DNA of 64,000 nt from Nonlabens sp. Hel1_33_55. Lineage in GTDB: Bacteria; Bacteroidota; Bacteroidia; Flavobacteriales; Flavobacteriaceae. The position numbers and the translations under genes were made by a program. Numbering within the stretch: the first letter of the stretch is position 1; the number at the start of each line of letters is the position of its first letter. The notes beneath the pieces are model-generated. The model was not told the origin of the DNA and did no database searches. It worked only from the letters and a program-made list of their open reading frames with translations. The stretch covers positions 1,523,501 to 1,587,500 of the forward strand of contig NZ_LT627735.1 of NCBI RefSeq assembly GCF_900101765.1. The letters are read 5' to 3'. Of this stretch, positions 43,754 to 52,141 are shown in pieces.

Positions 43754-44281
43754 TTGTACGAAAACACATTCCCTTCAAAGCGCTTTAAAAAGACCTTAGA
43801 ATTCTTGAAGCTACATGTTGATCCATCAGATAGAATTTTGGATCTAGGTGTAGAAAATCCGTTCTCTAAGATCATGAAAGAGCATGGATTTGAAGTGGAA
43901 AATACCAGCGGTGAAGATTTAGATGATGATGTGAGCGCGGTCCTTAATTTCAAAGGTGATGCGGTCACAGCTTGTGAAATTTTTGAGCATCTCGTTAATC
44001 CTTATGGCGTTCTCAAGGCGATTACCTGCAATAAATTGGTCGTGAGTGTGCCACTAAAATTATGGTTCTCCAGCGCTTATAGAAACCCGCAGGATATTAG
44101 GGATCAACATTATCACGAGTTTGAAGACTGGCAACTGGATTATGTTTTGGAGAAAGCAGGCTGGGAAGTTGTGGATGCCGTCAAATTCACCAATCCAACA
44201 AAAAAAATAGGTCTGCGGCCTATCTTACGACACTTTACAGATCGTTACTATCTTGTATATTGTGAGCGATCCCAAAACTAA
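43754..44281 (+). CDS. Class I SAM-dependent methyltransferase-like protein
   Basis: 175 residues starting at TTG. DRILDLGVENPFSKIMKEHG is motif I (DLG.E), ACEIFEHLVNPYGVLKAI corresponds to motif II/III, and NPKKIGLRP-like tail (TNPTKKIGLRPILRHFTDRY) follows. The substrate is unknown; association with the next glycosyltransferase suggests envelope sugar or lipid. Its end overlaps the next gene by about 20 bases. Confidence 0.75.
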   Translation: MYENTFPSKRFKKTLEFLKLHVDPSDRILDLGVENPFSKIMKEHGFEVENTSGEDLDDDVSAVLNFKGDAVTACEIFEHLVNPYGVLKAITCNKLVVSVPLKLWFSSAYRNPQDIRDQHYHEFEDWQLDYVLEKAGWEVVDAVKFTNPTKKIGLRPILRHFTDRYYLVYCERSQN

Positions 44282-45182
44282 ATTCTTGCGCATTGCTATC
44301 ATCATTCCTGCCTATAATGAAGCGACTTTTATATCGCTAACGCTGGATAGTCTTCTTGCTCAAAGCCTGCAGGCATCACAGATAGTTGTGGTTGATGACA
44401 ACAGCACAGACGGCACTTTTGAGGTGGCGAAATCCTTTAAAGATTGGCTGCCTATTACTGTTATCAGGAATAAGTCTAGTGCCGAAAATATACCAGGAAC
44501 CAAAGTAATCAATGCTTTCAAAAAGGGTCTTGAACTGATAGATTTAGATAGGGTAGATGTCATTTGTAAATTTGATGCAGACCTGATTTTTCCTTCTAAT
44601 TATCTGGAGGTTGTTTCAATGCGCTTTCACGCAACAACCACACGTGGTATAAACTCCAGCGAGAACTCTACAATTTCAGATATTAAAACAGGAATGGTCG
44701 CAGGACATTGCACCATTGAAGTGAATAGTAAATGGGTCATTGAAAACCAGAACAATCCGGATCATATTAGAGGAGCTCTTAAAGCTTATCAAATAGATTG
44801 CTTTAAAGAAATAGGCGGATTAAAATCTAGTATAGGTTGGGATACCATGGATGAAATGCTTGCACGATATTACGGCTGGAAAGTTGTCACGATTGACGGT
44901 CTTCACGTTAAACACTTAAAACCTACAGGCGCTGCCTACAAGTCCAAATCCATGCAACTGCAAGGCGAGGCATTTTTTAAAATGCGTTATGGATGGCCAC
45001 TAACTTTGATCACCGCTGCTAAAATGGCAATGAATAAAAAGCATATAAGTTTGTTTTTTGACTATGTAGCAGGCTATTTAACGGCAGAAAAAAGCGGCCT
45101 CGAACCTCTATTGAATAAAGATCAAGGCCGTTTTTTAAGATCGTACCGCTGGAACGGTATTAAATCTAAAATAGGTTTTTAA
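44262..45182 (+). CDS. Glycosyltransferase family 2
   Basis: 306 residues from GTG at 44262 (MSDPKTKFLRIAIIIPAYNE); a TTG at 44253 would add three residues. Hallmarks are IIPAYNEATFISLTLDSLLA, VVVDDNSTDGTFEVA, the acidic CKFDADLIFPSNYLEV and a later segment GWDTMDEMLARYYGWKVVTI. No C-terminal membrane helices. Probably makes part of an extracellular polysaccharide with the adjacent methyltransferase. Confidence 0.82.
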   Translation: MSDPKTKFLRIAIIIPAYNEATFISLTLDSLLAQSLQASQIVVVDDNSTDGTFEVAKSFKDWLPITVIRNKSSAENIPGTKVINAFKKGLELIDLDRVDVICKFDADLIFPSNYLEVVSMRFHATTTRGINSSENSTISDIKTGMVAGHCTIEVNSKWVIENQNNPDHIRGALKAYQIDCFKEIGGLKSSIGWDTMDEMLARYYGWKVVTIDGLHVKHLKPTGAAYKSKSMQLQGEAFFKMRYGWPLTLITAAKMAMNKKHISLFFDYVAGYLTAEKSGLEPLLNKDQGRFLRSYRWNGIKSKIGF

Positions 45183-45670
45183 AGATTGAAAGACATCCCG
45201 ATGTTGAAATTGAACTGATTGTTCAATTCTTCAGCTTGAGTAAGGTCGCCGTTATCATATTTTGCAAAAGGAACCTGAGCTTCTGTATAAATTCCAAATC
45301 CATCACTGAAGAAGAATCTTGCTCCTAAGTGTCCACCAAAGTTTTTGGTACCAAAACTTAAGCCTGGATATAAATCAAATCGAGGATCAACGTTAAGTAC
45401 ATTACCGATGTTTGCATTAAATCTCGCACGTACATCTGCTCGTTGATCAAAATCTGCATCTACTAGATCATCCACGCCTAAAAGATAAACGGTAGCAATA
45501 CCAAACGATATGTTCTCTCCTACCCCATAATCGTAAGTTGCCTGGATACCAGTACCATTATCCTGAAGATTGAGACCTACTTGAAATTTCTGATCTTCTT
45601 TTCCAGTATAAGCCTGACCAATAGAAATTGAAGTAATAAGTAACGCTACAAATGTGATGTATACTTTCAT
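45179..45670 (-). CDS. Small outer-membrane beta-barrel-like protein (DUF6646-like)
   Basis: 163 residues with signal peptide MKVYITFVALLITSISIGQA. Strands GKEDQKFQVGLNLQDNGTGI, YDYGVGENISFGIATVYLLG, FDLYPGLSFGTKNFGGHLGA and FNIGMSFNL at the end form a barrel-like pattern. It resembles DUF6646. The stop codon is interleaved with the stop of the convergent glycosyltransferase (TAA and TTA share the same bases). Confidence 0.75.
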   Translation of the reverse strand: MKVYITFVALLITSISIGQAYTGKEDQKFQVGLNLQDNGTGIQATYDYGVGENISFGIATVYLLGVDDLVDADFDQRADVRARFNANIGNVLNVDPRFDLYPGLSFGTKNFGGHLGARFFFSDGFGIYTEAQVPFAKYDNGDLTQAEELNNQFNFNIGMSFNL

Positions 45671-45713
45671 GATGAGTTGTTTAAGCTACAAATATATAAG
45701 AATGTAAATCCTA

Positions 45714-47405
45714 TTACTTTAAAACTTTGCCAATAGGATTACCTGTTGCGCTGTTTGGAAAACTTATACCTAGCAAAGACGATATGGTAGGCGCGATATC
45801 TGTAATATGTGTGCGATCAGCAGTGGTACCTTTATTAATTCCCTTACCGTAAAAGAGCAACGGTACGTGTGTATCATAACTTTGAGCACTGCCGTGCGTA
45901 CTACCTGTGTTAGGGTAAACTATAGTTCCTGGATCCAGAACAAAGATGACATCACCGCTGCGCTGATGATGGAATCCCTTTTGGATGAGCGCAGCCATAC
46001 CATTGGTAAAACTACCATGAACCATGGCATCTCTTGTAAAAACTTTATTGACTCCAGGATAGTTACGTATTTGCGTAGCGAGATAGTTCTGCAAATCTGT
46101 AGCATCTATTCCTGCAGATTCTAAAACCGACTGGTCAAAAAAGATCTGATCATTACTTACATTTTTGATCAAACCTTGAACTTGGAATTTTTCACTACTC
46201 AACGTATCCATTTGCTTTACAAAAGTGCGTTCATCGAAATAGCCAGCGCTAAATTTATTCTGCTGTAAATAGGCAGGAACATTTACGGCTCCATGATCTG
46301 CCGTTAGAAATACCGTATAATTATCATTCCCAACATTTTTATCTAATGCTTCTAGTAATCTAGCTATATCTTTATCCAGACGTAAATAAGTATCCTCAAT
46401 TTCAACCGAATTCACTCCATATTGATGGCCTACGTAATCTGTACTGGAAAAACTTACCGCTAGAAAATCTGTGATCACATCCCTTCCCATCTGCTCGTTT
46501 TCCAATGCGGCAATGGCAAAGTCGGCAACTATTGTATTGCCATAAGGTGTTGATTTAATAAGGTTGTAGTCACCGTTGGAAGCTGCTAATTGCTTTAAAT
46601 CATAGGGAAATGTTGCGGTGTCTTTGCCACGCGGCGCACGTTCAAAATCGTTGAGATCTGGCCCACTAGCAAAGTAACTATCAACTGGATATAGTGTTTC
46701 CCACGGTTTGAGATACTTTTCTGCAGGTTTACTGCTATTGAAATCTGTTACCCATTTAGGTAGTGAGTTCATGTAAAAATCACTGGTAATGAAAATGCCC
46801 TCATCACCACCTCTAAACCAATAGGCTGCATCTGCAGCATGTCCTGCTGGCAAGATTGCACCACGATCCTTGATGGAAATCCCTATCACTTTTGCTCGAC
46901 CCTGGGTAAATAATTCCAACTCATCTGTTACTGTAGAACTCAATAATTTACGTGGCGACATTTTGCCTTCATCGCTGGTCGTCCCAATAGGGTTTGCATC
47001 TGCATCATCTGCATTGTAAATCGTTTTATCTATGAATTTATCATACCAATTATTCCCGATAATACCATGGTTTTCTGGCGTTGTTCCCGTGTAGATCGAG
47101 GCATGACCTGGAGCGGTATAAGTAGGCACATAATTGTAGTGATTGTTTGTGGCATTGAAACCATCTTTCATTAATCGCTTAAAACCATCATTGCTATAAC
47201 GATCATAGAACCTCGTTAGATAATCATATCTCATTTGATCCACCACAATTCCCACGACAAGATTTGGCCTATTTGCAGGATCGTAAGTCGACTGGTTAAT
47301 AGTCTCTGATTTGGCAGGTTGATTGTTGTTAGTTCGCTTCTGCGAAAGCGAGATAGTTCCAGTCAACAGTGCTATCAATAAACAAGAGAATTTCAGTAAT
47401 TTCAT
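45714..47405 (-). CDS. pafA: Alkaline phosphatase PafA-like
   Basis: Secreted phosphatase that releases phosphate from organic phosphate esters; 563 residues. Family signs: a metal-binding Asp in VVGIVVDQMRYDYLTRF, the Thr nucleophile in YVPTYTAPGHASIYTGT near residue 98, ENHGIIGNNWYDK, the Asp/His cluster TADHGAVNVPAYLQ and the final His in TGSTHGSAQSYDTHVPLLFY. PafA of other Bacteroidetes works without Ca only in some variants, so no cofactor claim is made. The signal peptide ends in SLSQKRTN, encoded by a diverged palindrome copy. A matching promoter precedes it. Confidence 0.88.
   Translation of the reverse strand: MKLLKFSCLLIALLTGTISLSQKRTNNNQPAKSETINQSTYDPANRPNLVVGIVVDQMRYDYLTRFYDRYSNDGFKRLMKDGFNATNNHYNYVPTYTAPGHASIYTGTTPENHGIIGNNWYDKFIDKTIYNADDADANPIGTTSDEGKMSPRKLLSSTVTDELELFTQGRAKVIGISIKDRGAILPAGHAADAAYWFRGGDEGIFITSDFYMNSLPKWVTDFNSSKPAEKYLKPWETLYPVDSYFASGPDLNDFERAPRGKDTATFPYDLKQLAASNGDYNLIKSTPYGNTIVADFAIAALENEQMGRDVITDFLAVSFSSTDYVGHQYGVNSVEIEDTYLRLDKDIARLLEALDKNVGNDNYTVFLTADHGAVNVPAYLQQNKFSAGYFDERTFVKQMDTLSSEKFQVQGLIKNVSNDQIFFDQSVLESAGIDATDLQNYLATQIRNYPGVNKVFTRDAMVHGSFTNGMAALIQKGFHHQRSGDVIFVLDPGTIVYPNTGSTHGSAQSYDTHVPLLFYGKGINKGTTADRTHITDIAPTISSLLGISFPNSATGNPIGKVLK
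47335..47350. repeat. Palindrome copy 15, degenerate (pafA signal peptide)
   Basis: CGCTTCTGCGAAAGCG: two central bases differ. Read in the LSQKR frame next to the signal peptide. Confidence 0.75.
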
Positions 47406-47420
47406 CCTAGAGCATTTTTA

Positions 47421-47448
47421 CAAAAATACGTATTGTAAATGCGGTCAA
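47421..47448 (-). promoter_or_regulatory. pafA promoter
   Basis: On the minus strand TTG (47448-47446), 17-base spacer, TATTTTTG (47428-47421), ending 15 bases before the start codon. Confidence 0.65.
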
Positions 47449-47501
47449 GTTTAAGAAAGGATTAAATCGGCAGTTCTAATTTATCTATATATTTACCACG
47501 C

Positions 47502-48236
47502 ATGAAAATAATAAGCCACTTAGGTAAGTACATGATTATGCTCTTTGAGGTCTTTAGAAGGCCTACAAAGGGGTTGGTTCTCAAAGAACTGATTTTGAAA
47601 GAGCTGGACGATCTAATTATACGCTCCATCGGTATTACTGCGTTCATCTCCTTTTTTATGGGAGCTGTTGTCGCATTACAGACCTCGCTTAATCTAGACA
47701 ATCCATTGATTCCTAAATCTCTAATAGGATTTGCTGTGCGTCAATCCATCATTCTGGAATTTGCACCTACTATTATATCTATCATTATGGCCGGTAAAGT
47801 TGGTTCATTTATTACTTCCAGTATAGGTACCATGAACGTAACAGAACAGATCGATGCACTTGAGGTTATGGGTATCAATCCATTGAATTACCTGGTATTT
47901 CCTAAAATCATAGCAATGCTTTTTTATCCACTGCTGATAGCTTTGATAATGTTTATTGGTATTTTGGGTGGTTTCATGGCGGCCGTTTACGGTGATCTGG
48001 TGAGCGCACAAGATTTTATCATCGGTTTGCAGGATAATTTTGTTCCATACCAAGTCGTATATGCGTTTATTAAGACACTGGTGTTTGGTTTGATACTGGC
48101 CACGATCCCTAGTTACCACGGCTACTACATGAAAGGTGGCGCACTTGAAGTAGGTCAGGCTGCAACAACTTCTTTTGTTTGGACTTGTGTCGCGATCATC
48201 ATCGCTAACTACTTATTGACCATTATACTATTATGA
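47502..48236 (+). CDS. mlaE: MlaE-type phospholipid ABC transporter permease
   Basis: 244 residues, inner-membrane permease of the Mla/MCE lipid transport family: hydrophobic helices plus the MlaE signature MAGKVGSFITSSIGTMNVTE near 96, QIDALEVMGINPLNYLVFPK following, and GLILATIPSYHGYYMKGGAL. Moves phospholipid between envelope membranes with the ATPase below; no MCE-domain protein is visible next to it. The last four bases overlap the next start. Confidence 0.93.
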   Translation: MKIISHLGKYMIMLFEVFRRPTKGLVLKELILKELDDLIIRSIGITAFISFFMGAVVALQTSLNLDNPLIPKSLIGFAVRQSIILEFAPTIISIIMAGKVGSFITSSIGTMNVTEQIDALEVMGINPLNYLVFPKIIAMLFYPLLIALIMFIGILGGFMAAVYGDLVSAQDFIIGLQDNFVPYQVVYAFIKTLVFGLILATIPSYHGYYMKGGALEVGQAATTSFVWTCVAIIIANYLLTIILL

Positions 48237-48997
48237 TAGAGATTAACGACTTGCGTAAAAGTTTTAATGGTGAGACCATCCTAGATGGTATCAATGCCCA
48301 GTTTGAAAAAGGTAAGACCAATATGATTATAGGATCCAGTGGATCTGGTAAATCAGTCTTTCTGAAAAATATGTTGGGATTGTTCAAACCAGATTCTGGC
48401 GAGATTATCTATGAAGATGAGCGCTTGAGCGAAATGGATGAAGATCGTCAAAAGGAATTGAGGGAAAATATGGGAATGCTATTTCAGCACAGTGCCCTAT
48501 TTGATTCCATGACTGTCGAAGAAAATGTAATGTTCCCTTTAAGAATGTTCACGAAAATGCGTCGCAAAGAAAGACAAGATCGAGCTAACGATATTCTTGA
48601 ACGAGTAAACCTTGTCAATCTAAATAAAAAGATGCCAAGTGAGATTTCTGGTGGGCAACAAAAAAGAGTAGCACTAGCACGTGCGGTCGTTAATAAACCT
48701 AGATTTCTGTTTTGTGATGAGCCTAACTCTGGATTAGATCCTAAAACAGCTACTATAATTGACAACCTTATTCAGGAATTGACTCACGAGGCAGATATAA
48801 CTACTGTTATTATATCGCACGATATGAATTCTGTTCTTGAAATAGGTGAAACCATCATCTTCCTCAAAGATGGAAGAATCGCCTGGACTGGATCAAACAA
48901 GGAGATTTTCAAAACCGATAATGAAGCTGTTACCGACTTTGTATATAGCTCAGAGCTCTTCCGCAAGGTGAGAATTGCTCAGAATAAAGGTCTTTAG
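48233..48997 (+). CDS. mlaF: MlaF-type ABC transporter ATPase
   Basis: 254-residue ATPase of the Mla lipid transporter: Walker A GSSGSGKS near 36, Q-loop FQHSALFD, signature SGGQQKR near 139, Walker B FLFCDEP and ISHDMNSVLEIGETI for the H-loop. It starts with ATGA overlap on the mlaE stop, so the two are translated together. A solute-binding MCE partner is likely elsewhere. Confidence 0.93.
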   Translation: MIEINDLRKSFNGETILDGINAQFEKGKTNMIIGSSGSGKSVFLKNMLGLFKPDSGEIIYEDERLSEMDEDRQKELRENMGMLFQHSALFDSMTVEENVMFPLRMFTKMRRKERQDRANDILERVNLVNLNKKMPSEISGGQQKRVALARAVVNKPRFLFCDEPNSGLDPKTATIIDNLIQELTHEADITTVIISHDMNSVLEIGETIIFLKDGRIAWTGSNKEIFKTDNEAVTDFVYSSELFRKVRIAQNKGL

Positions 48998-49010
48998 AAA
49001 CAAAAGCTTT

Positions 49011-50444
49011 TTAAATTCCAGAAGCGCTGGCTTGAGCGGTTTGCACCATCACACTGTCAGACTTCATTCTATATTTTAACCACTGTCTTAATCGGCTATT
49101 TACTTTCAAACGTTCCAAAGGAGCGATTAGTGAATCGTTGTATGTTACTGTAAACACATCAACGGTATCCATGGATTTTGAATTGAATTTATTGGAAATG
49201 TTCGGTGCATAGGAGATGGACTTAAGCTCTGGATAGAGCAAATGAGCTTCTTCACTGATAAAGGCAAATTTTCGGTTTTCGCTTTTTATGGTTTCCAATT
49301 CTCTTTGAAGTTCACCTATGATGAGACCTTGATCTTGTAAGCGTTTGATGTCATCAATGCGTTCTTCTTGGATACTAGCGATATCCTCGTAATTCCCATC
49401 CATTATGGGTCCAGAACCTTGATAAAATTGAGCGTTGACATCAACTAACGATGGATATGATTCCAGCTTTTTAGTCCATTGCTGAATGATGACATCTGGT
49501 ACAGATGCGCCAAACAAAACTACGTCCAACTTTTTCTCTACAGGATCATATTCAGATGTTGAACGAACACCATCATATTGGACATATTCGTCCATGAATT
49601 CTTGCACAGCGCTTTTTTGCACTTGAACTCGATAAAGTTTATAAAACAAATAAATTGATGGAGCCAGCACAACGATACCTACTGCTGTTGCGATAAAAGA
49701 AATTCGTTTACGTTTCTTCTGGTTGGCATACTTAACCATTGGAAACTTCAACAGTTTACAAACCACATAAGTAGATAGCCCGATAAAAACCGTATTGATA
49801 GAAAACAAATACATCGCTCCACTGAAGTAAGCCAAATTCCATTCTGCTATACCATAACCCGCTGTACACAACGGTGGCATCAAAGCTGTTGCGATCGCAA
49901 CTCCAGCAATGGCATTTGATATGGTTCCTTTTTTTGCCTTGGCAACGATTAGTGCTAATCCACCAAATATGGCCACCAAAACATCCAGCACGTTAGGCGC
50001 TGTTCTAGCTTCCAATTCTGGAGTGAATTCAGAAATAGGAGTTAACGAAAAGTAGAGCGTTGCAGCCAATAATGATAAAATCACCATGACCCCAAGATTT
50101 GTCAGTGACCTTCGTAACATACGCGCATCGTTTATCGCAACACCTAATCCCATTCCAACAATAGGACCCATAAGTGGCGAAATTAACATCGCACCAATGA
50201 CCACTGCAGTCGAACTCACATTCAATCCCAATGAGGCCACAAATATGGAGAAGATCAAAATCCAAGCGTTGTGACCTTGAAAAGAAATATCCTTACGTAC
50301 AGACTCTATGGTCTCGTTACGATCAGAATCTTCTCTAATGTCAAGCAAGTCATTTAAAAACTTTTTGGAATTATCCCAAATACCCAGGATAGCCTTCTGG
50401 TTTTCCTCTAATTGAGATTCGTTGGTTTCCTTTAGTTCTTCCAT
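49011..50444 (-). CDS. DUF389 (TIGR00341) membrane protein
   Basis: 477 residues. The N-terminal part is the DUF389 core with about six helices (NAWILIFSIFVASLGLNVSS, VVIGAMLISPLMGPIVGMGL, VLVAIFGGLALIVAKAKKGT, GAMYLFSINTVFIGLSTYVV). The C-terminal ~230 residues are a soluble periplasmic or cytoplasmic region with a coiled segment (ERIDDIKRLQDQGLIIGELQ). Function unknown. It is third in an operon with the SprT-like and guanylyltransferase genes. Confidence 0.87.
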   Translation of the reverse strand: MEELKETNESQLEENQKAILGIWDNSKKFLNDLLDIREDSDRNETIESVRKDISFQGHNAWILIFSIFVASLGLNVSSTAVVIGAMLISPLMGPIVGMGLGVAINDARMLRRSLTNLGVMVILSLLAATLYFSLTPISEFTPELEARTAPNVLDVLVAIFGGLALIVAKAKKGTISNAIAGVAIATALMPPLCTAGYGIAEWNLAYFSGAMYLFSINTVFIGLSTYVVCKLLKFPMVKYANQKKRKRISFIATAVGIVVLAPSIYLFYKLYRVQVQKSAVQEFMDEYVQYDGVRSTSEYDPVEKKLDVVLFGASVPDVIIQQWTKKLESYPSLVDVNAQFYQGSGPIMDGNYEDIASIQEERIDDIKRLQDQGLIIGELQRELETIKSENRKFAFISEEAHLLYPELKSISYAPNISNKFNSKSMDTVDVFTVTYNDSLIAPLERLKVNSRLRQWLKYRMKSDSVMVQTAQASASGI

Positions 50445-51520
50445 TATGACATTTTTTTACCGTAGGTGGCAATTGCGTTTTTCCGTATTTCTTTAATGTC
50501 TTGATCTGCAGAAATAGGCATAATCATCAAAACATCATCTTCATCCACAATAATATAATTCTCAAGACCTTGCACGATTACTTTCTTATCTGGCGATGTT
50601 CTGATCATGTTTCCACTTGCATCGCGCGCTGTAAGTTGTGCATTTACAACAGCATTATCTGCATCATCCTTTTTCAGTCTTCCATATAAACTACCCCAAG
50701 TTCCCACGTCATTCCAACCAAAATCAACCGGCAATGTAAATACATTATCGCTTCTTTCCATCACCGCGTAGTCAATCGATATGTCCTCAGCTTTTTCATA
50801 ATTTTCATTTAGAAAAGCTTCCTCCTCAGGTTCATTGTAACTAGAAATTCCCTTCTCAAACAACTTGTATAATGTTGGTTCCGCTTTCGCGAAAGCTGAC
50901 AATACACCATCCACAGACCAGATAAAAGTACCCGAATTCCAAAGATAGTTTCCTGCTTTAAGATAAGATTGTGCCGTCCCTAAATTGGGTTTTTCCTTGA
51001 ACTGTTTCACTCTTTTAACTGGCTCGTCACTCTGAATATACTCAATGTAACCAAATCCAGTGTTGGGCGTATCTGGCTCTATACCCAGAGTCATCAGCGC
51101 TTCATTATTATTCTCACAAAATGAAAAGGCTGTTTTCAAATCGTTCTGGAATTGCTCATTATTTTCTATGTGACTATCACTGGGCGAGACAATCATAATG
51201 GCATCACGATTCATCTTTTGAATCTTGAGAGCTGCTAGCAATATGCATGGTGCCGTGTTACGCATCGCAGGTTCTGCCACTATGTTTTGTTTTAGAATTT
51301 GGGGTAATTGTTCCTTGACAAGACCAACGTAATCTGCATTTGTGAGGATCAATATATTTTGATTAGGAACCTGCTCTAATACTCTTTCATAAGTAGTTTG
51401 CAACAATGATTTGCCCAATCCCAACATGTCATGAAATTGCTTTGGAAACGTTTTTCTACTGACCGGCCAGAATCTAGATCCTACACCACCAGCCATTAAA
51501 ACTGCGTATTTATTACTCAT
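50444..51520 (-). CDS. manC: Mannose-1-phosphate guanylyltransferase
   Basis: Makes GDP-mannose from mannose-1-phosphate and GTP for surface glycans. 358 residues from ATG 51520 (MSNKYAVLMAGGVGSRFWPV), where the ATGA overlap with the SprT-like stop supports the choice; ATG at 51532 would add four residues. GGVGSRFWPVSRKTFPKQFH is the nucleotide-binding loop, with NTGFGYIE, FKEKP and VDFGWNDVGTW later. It lacks the isomerase domain, so it is the single-function form. A degenerate palindrome reads SAFAKAEP in the middle. Confidence 0.92.
   Translation of the reverse strand: MSNKYAVLMAGGVGSRFWPVSRKTFPKQFHDMLGLGKSLLQTTYERVLEQVPNQNILILTNADYVGLVKEQLPQILKQNIVAEPAMRNTAPCILLAALKIQKMNRDAIMIVSPSDSHIENNEQFQNDLKTAFSFCENNNEALMTLGIEPDTPNTGFGYIEYIQSDEPVKRVKQFKEKPNLGTAQSYLKAGNYLWNSGTFIWSVDGVLSAFAKAEPTLYKLFEKGISSYNEPEEEAFLNENYEKAEDISIDYAVMERSDNVFTLPVDFGWNDVGTWGSLYGRLKKDDADNAVVNAQLTARDASGNMIRTSPDKKVIVQGLENYIIVDEDDVLMIMPISADQDIKEIRKNAIATYGKKMS
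50882..50897. repeat. Palindrome copy 16, one mismatch (in manC)
   Basis: CGCTTTCGCGAAAGCT: the last base differs. Read as AFAKA in LSAFAKAEPTL. Confidence 0.85.
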
Positions 51521-52116
51521 ATCTTTTTCCATAATTGAACTTGTACGTTAGGTTGAAAAATATAGGTCTTTCCAGTATCTACCTCAAGACACTCATACCT
51601 TTTTCTAAGCTTCTTACCTCGCTGGAATCTGCGACCTGCAGTGGTTATAAAGTAGGTGCCAAATTCCAATTCAAATATATAAACCTTATCGGTAGGTTGA
51701 TCAAAGGATTTGAGGGCTACACTCATGGCAGCATCTGTATCACTACTGGCTTTAGGATTCTTGAAATGCCTAGCGAGAACGGGTAGTAGGTTTGATGGAA
51801 AAACTTCTGGGCGCAAAAACGGCAGCATTAATTGCTGGAACGTTTTTTTCCATTCAAGTCCGTGTGGTTTGATTCGGTAACCGTATTTCTTGAATGCCAC
51901 CAAATGAGCAATCTCGTGTACCAATGTGATTAAAAACCTATAGGTATTTAAGTTTGCGTTTATAGTGATTTTATGGGAACCATCTGGCAACGGTCGATAG
52001 TCACCATGTCTGGTCTGTCGCTCGTTGACAATCTTCAAATGAACTTGATGAACTTCCAGCAAGGCTGTTAGCGGTCGTACCGCAGTTGCTGGAAGATATT
52101 TTTCAAGTACGCTCAT
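51517..52116 (-). CDS. SprT-like zinc protein
   Basis: 199 residues. A SprT-type motif HEIAHLVAFKKYGYRIKPHG (HExxH at about residue 70) with the third ligand His in the C-terminal part of this helix region, and a C-terminal strand part with FITTAGRRFQRGKKLR. Members act on DNA-protein crosslinks or regulation, not settled for this one. First gene of a three-gene operon with manC and the DUF389 gene. Confidence 0.82.
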   Translation of the reverse strand: MSVLEKYLPATAVRPLTALLEVHQVHLKIVNERQTRHGDYRPLPDGSHKITINANLNTYRFLITLVHEIAHLVAFKKYGYRIKPHGLEWKKTFQQLMLPFLRPEVFPSNLLPVLARHFKNPKASSDTDAAMSVALKSFDQPTDKVYIFELEFGTYFITTAGRRFQRGKKLRKRYECLEVDTGKTYIFQPNVQVQLWKKI

Positions 52117-52141
52117 TCCATTAAAGATATTCTAAAGAAGT

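Noticed and set aside
44630..44642. Another palindrome copy in the glycosyltransferase gene (CGCTTTCACGC)
   Set aside because: Only one half matches; it is not symmetric and could be chance.
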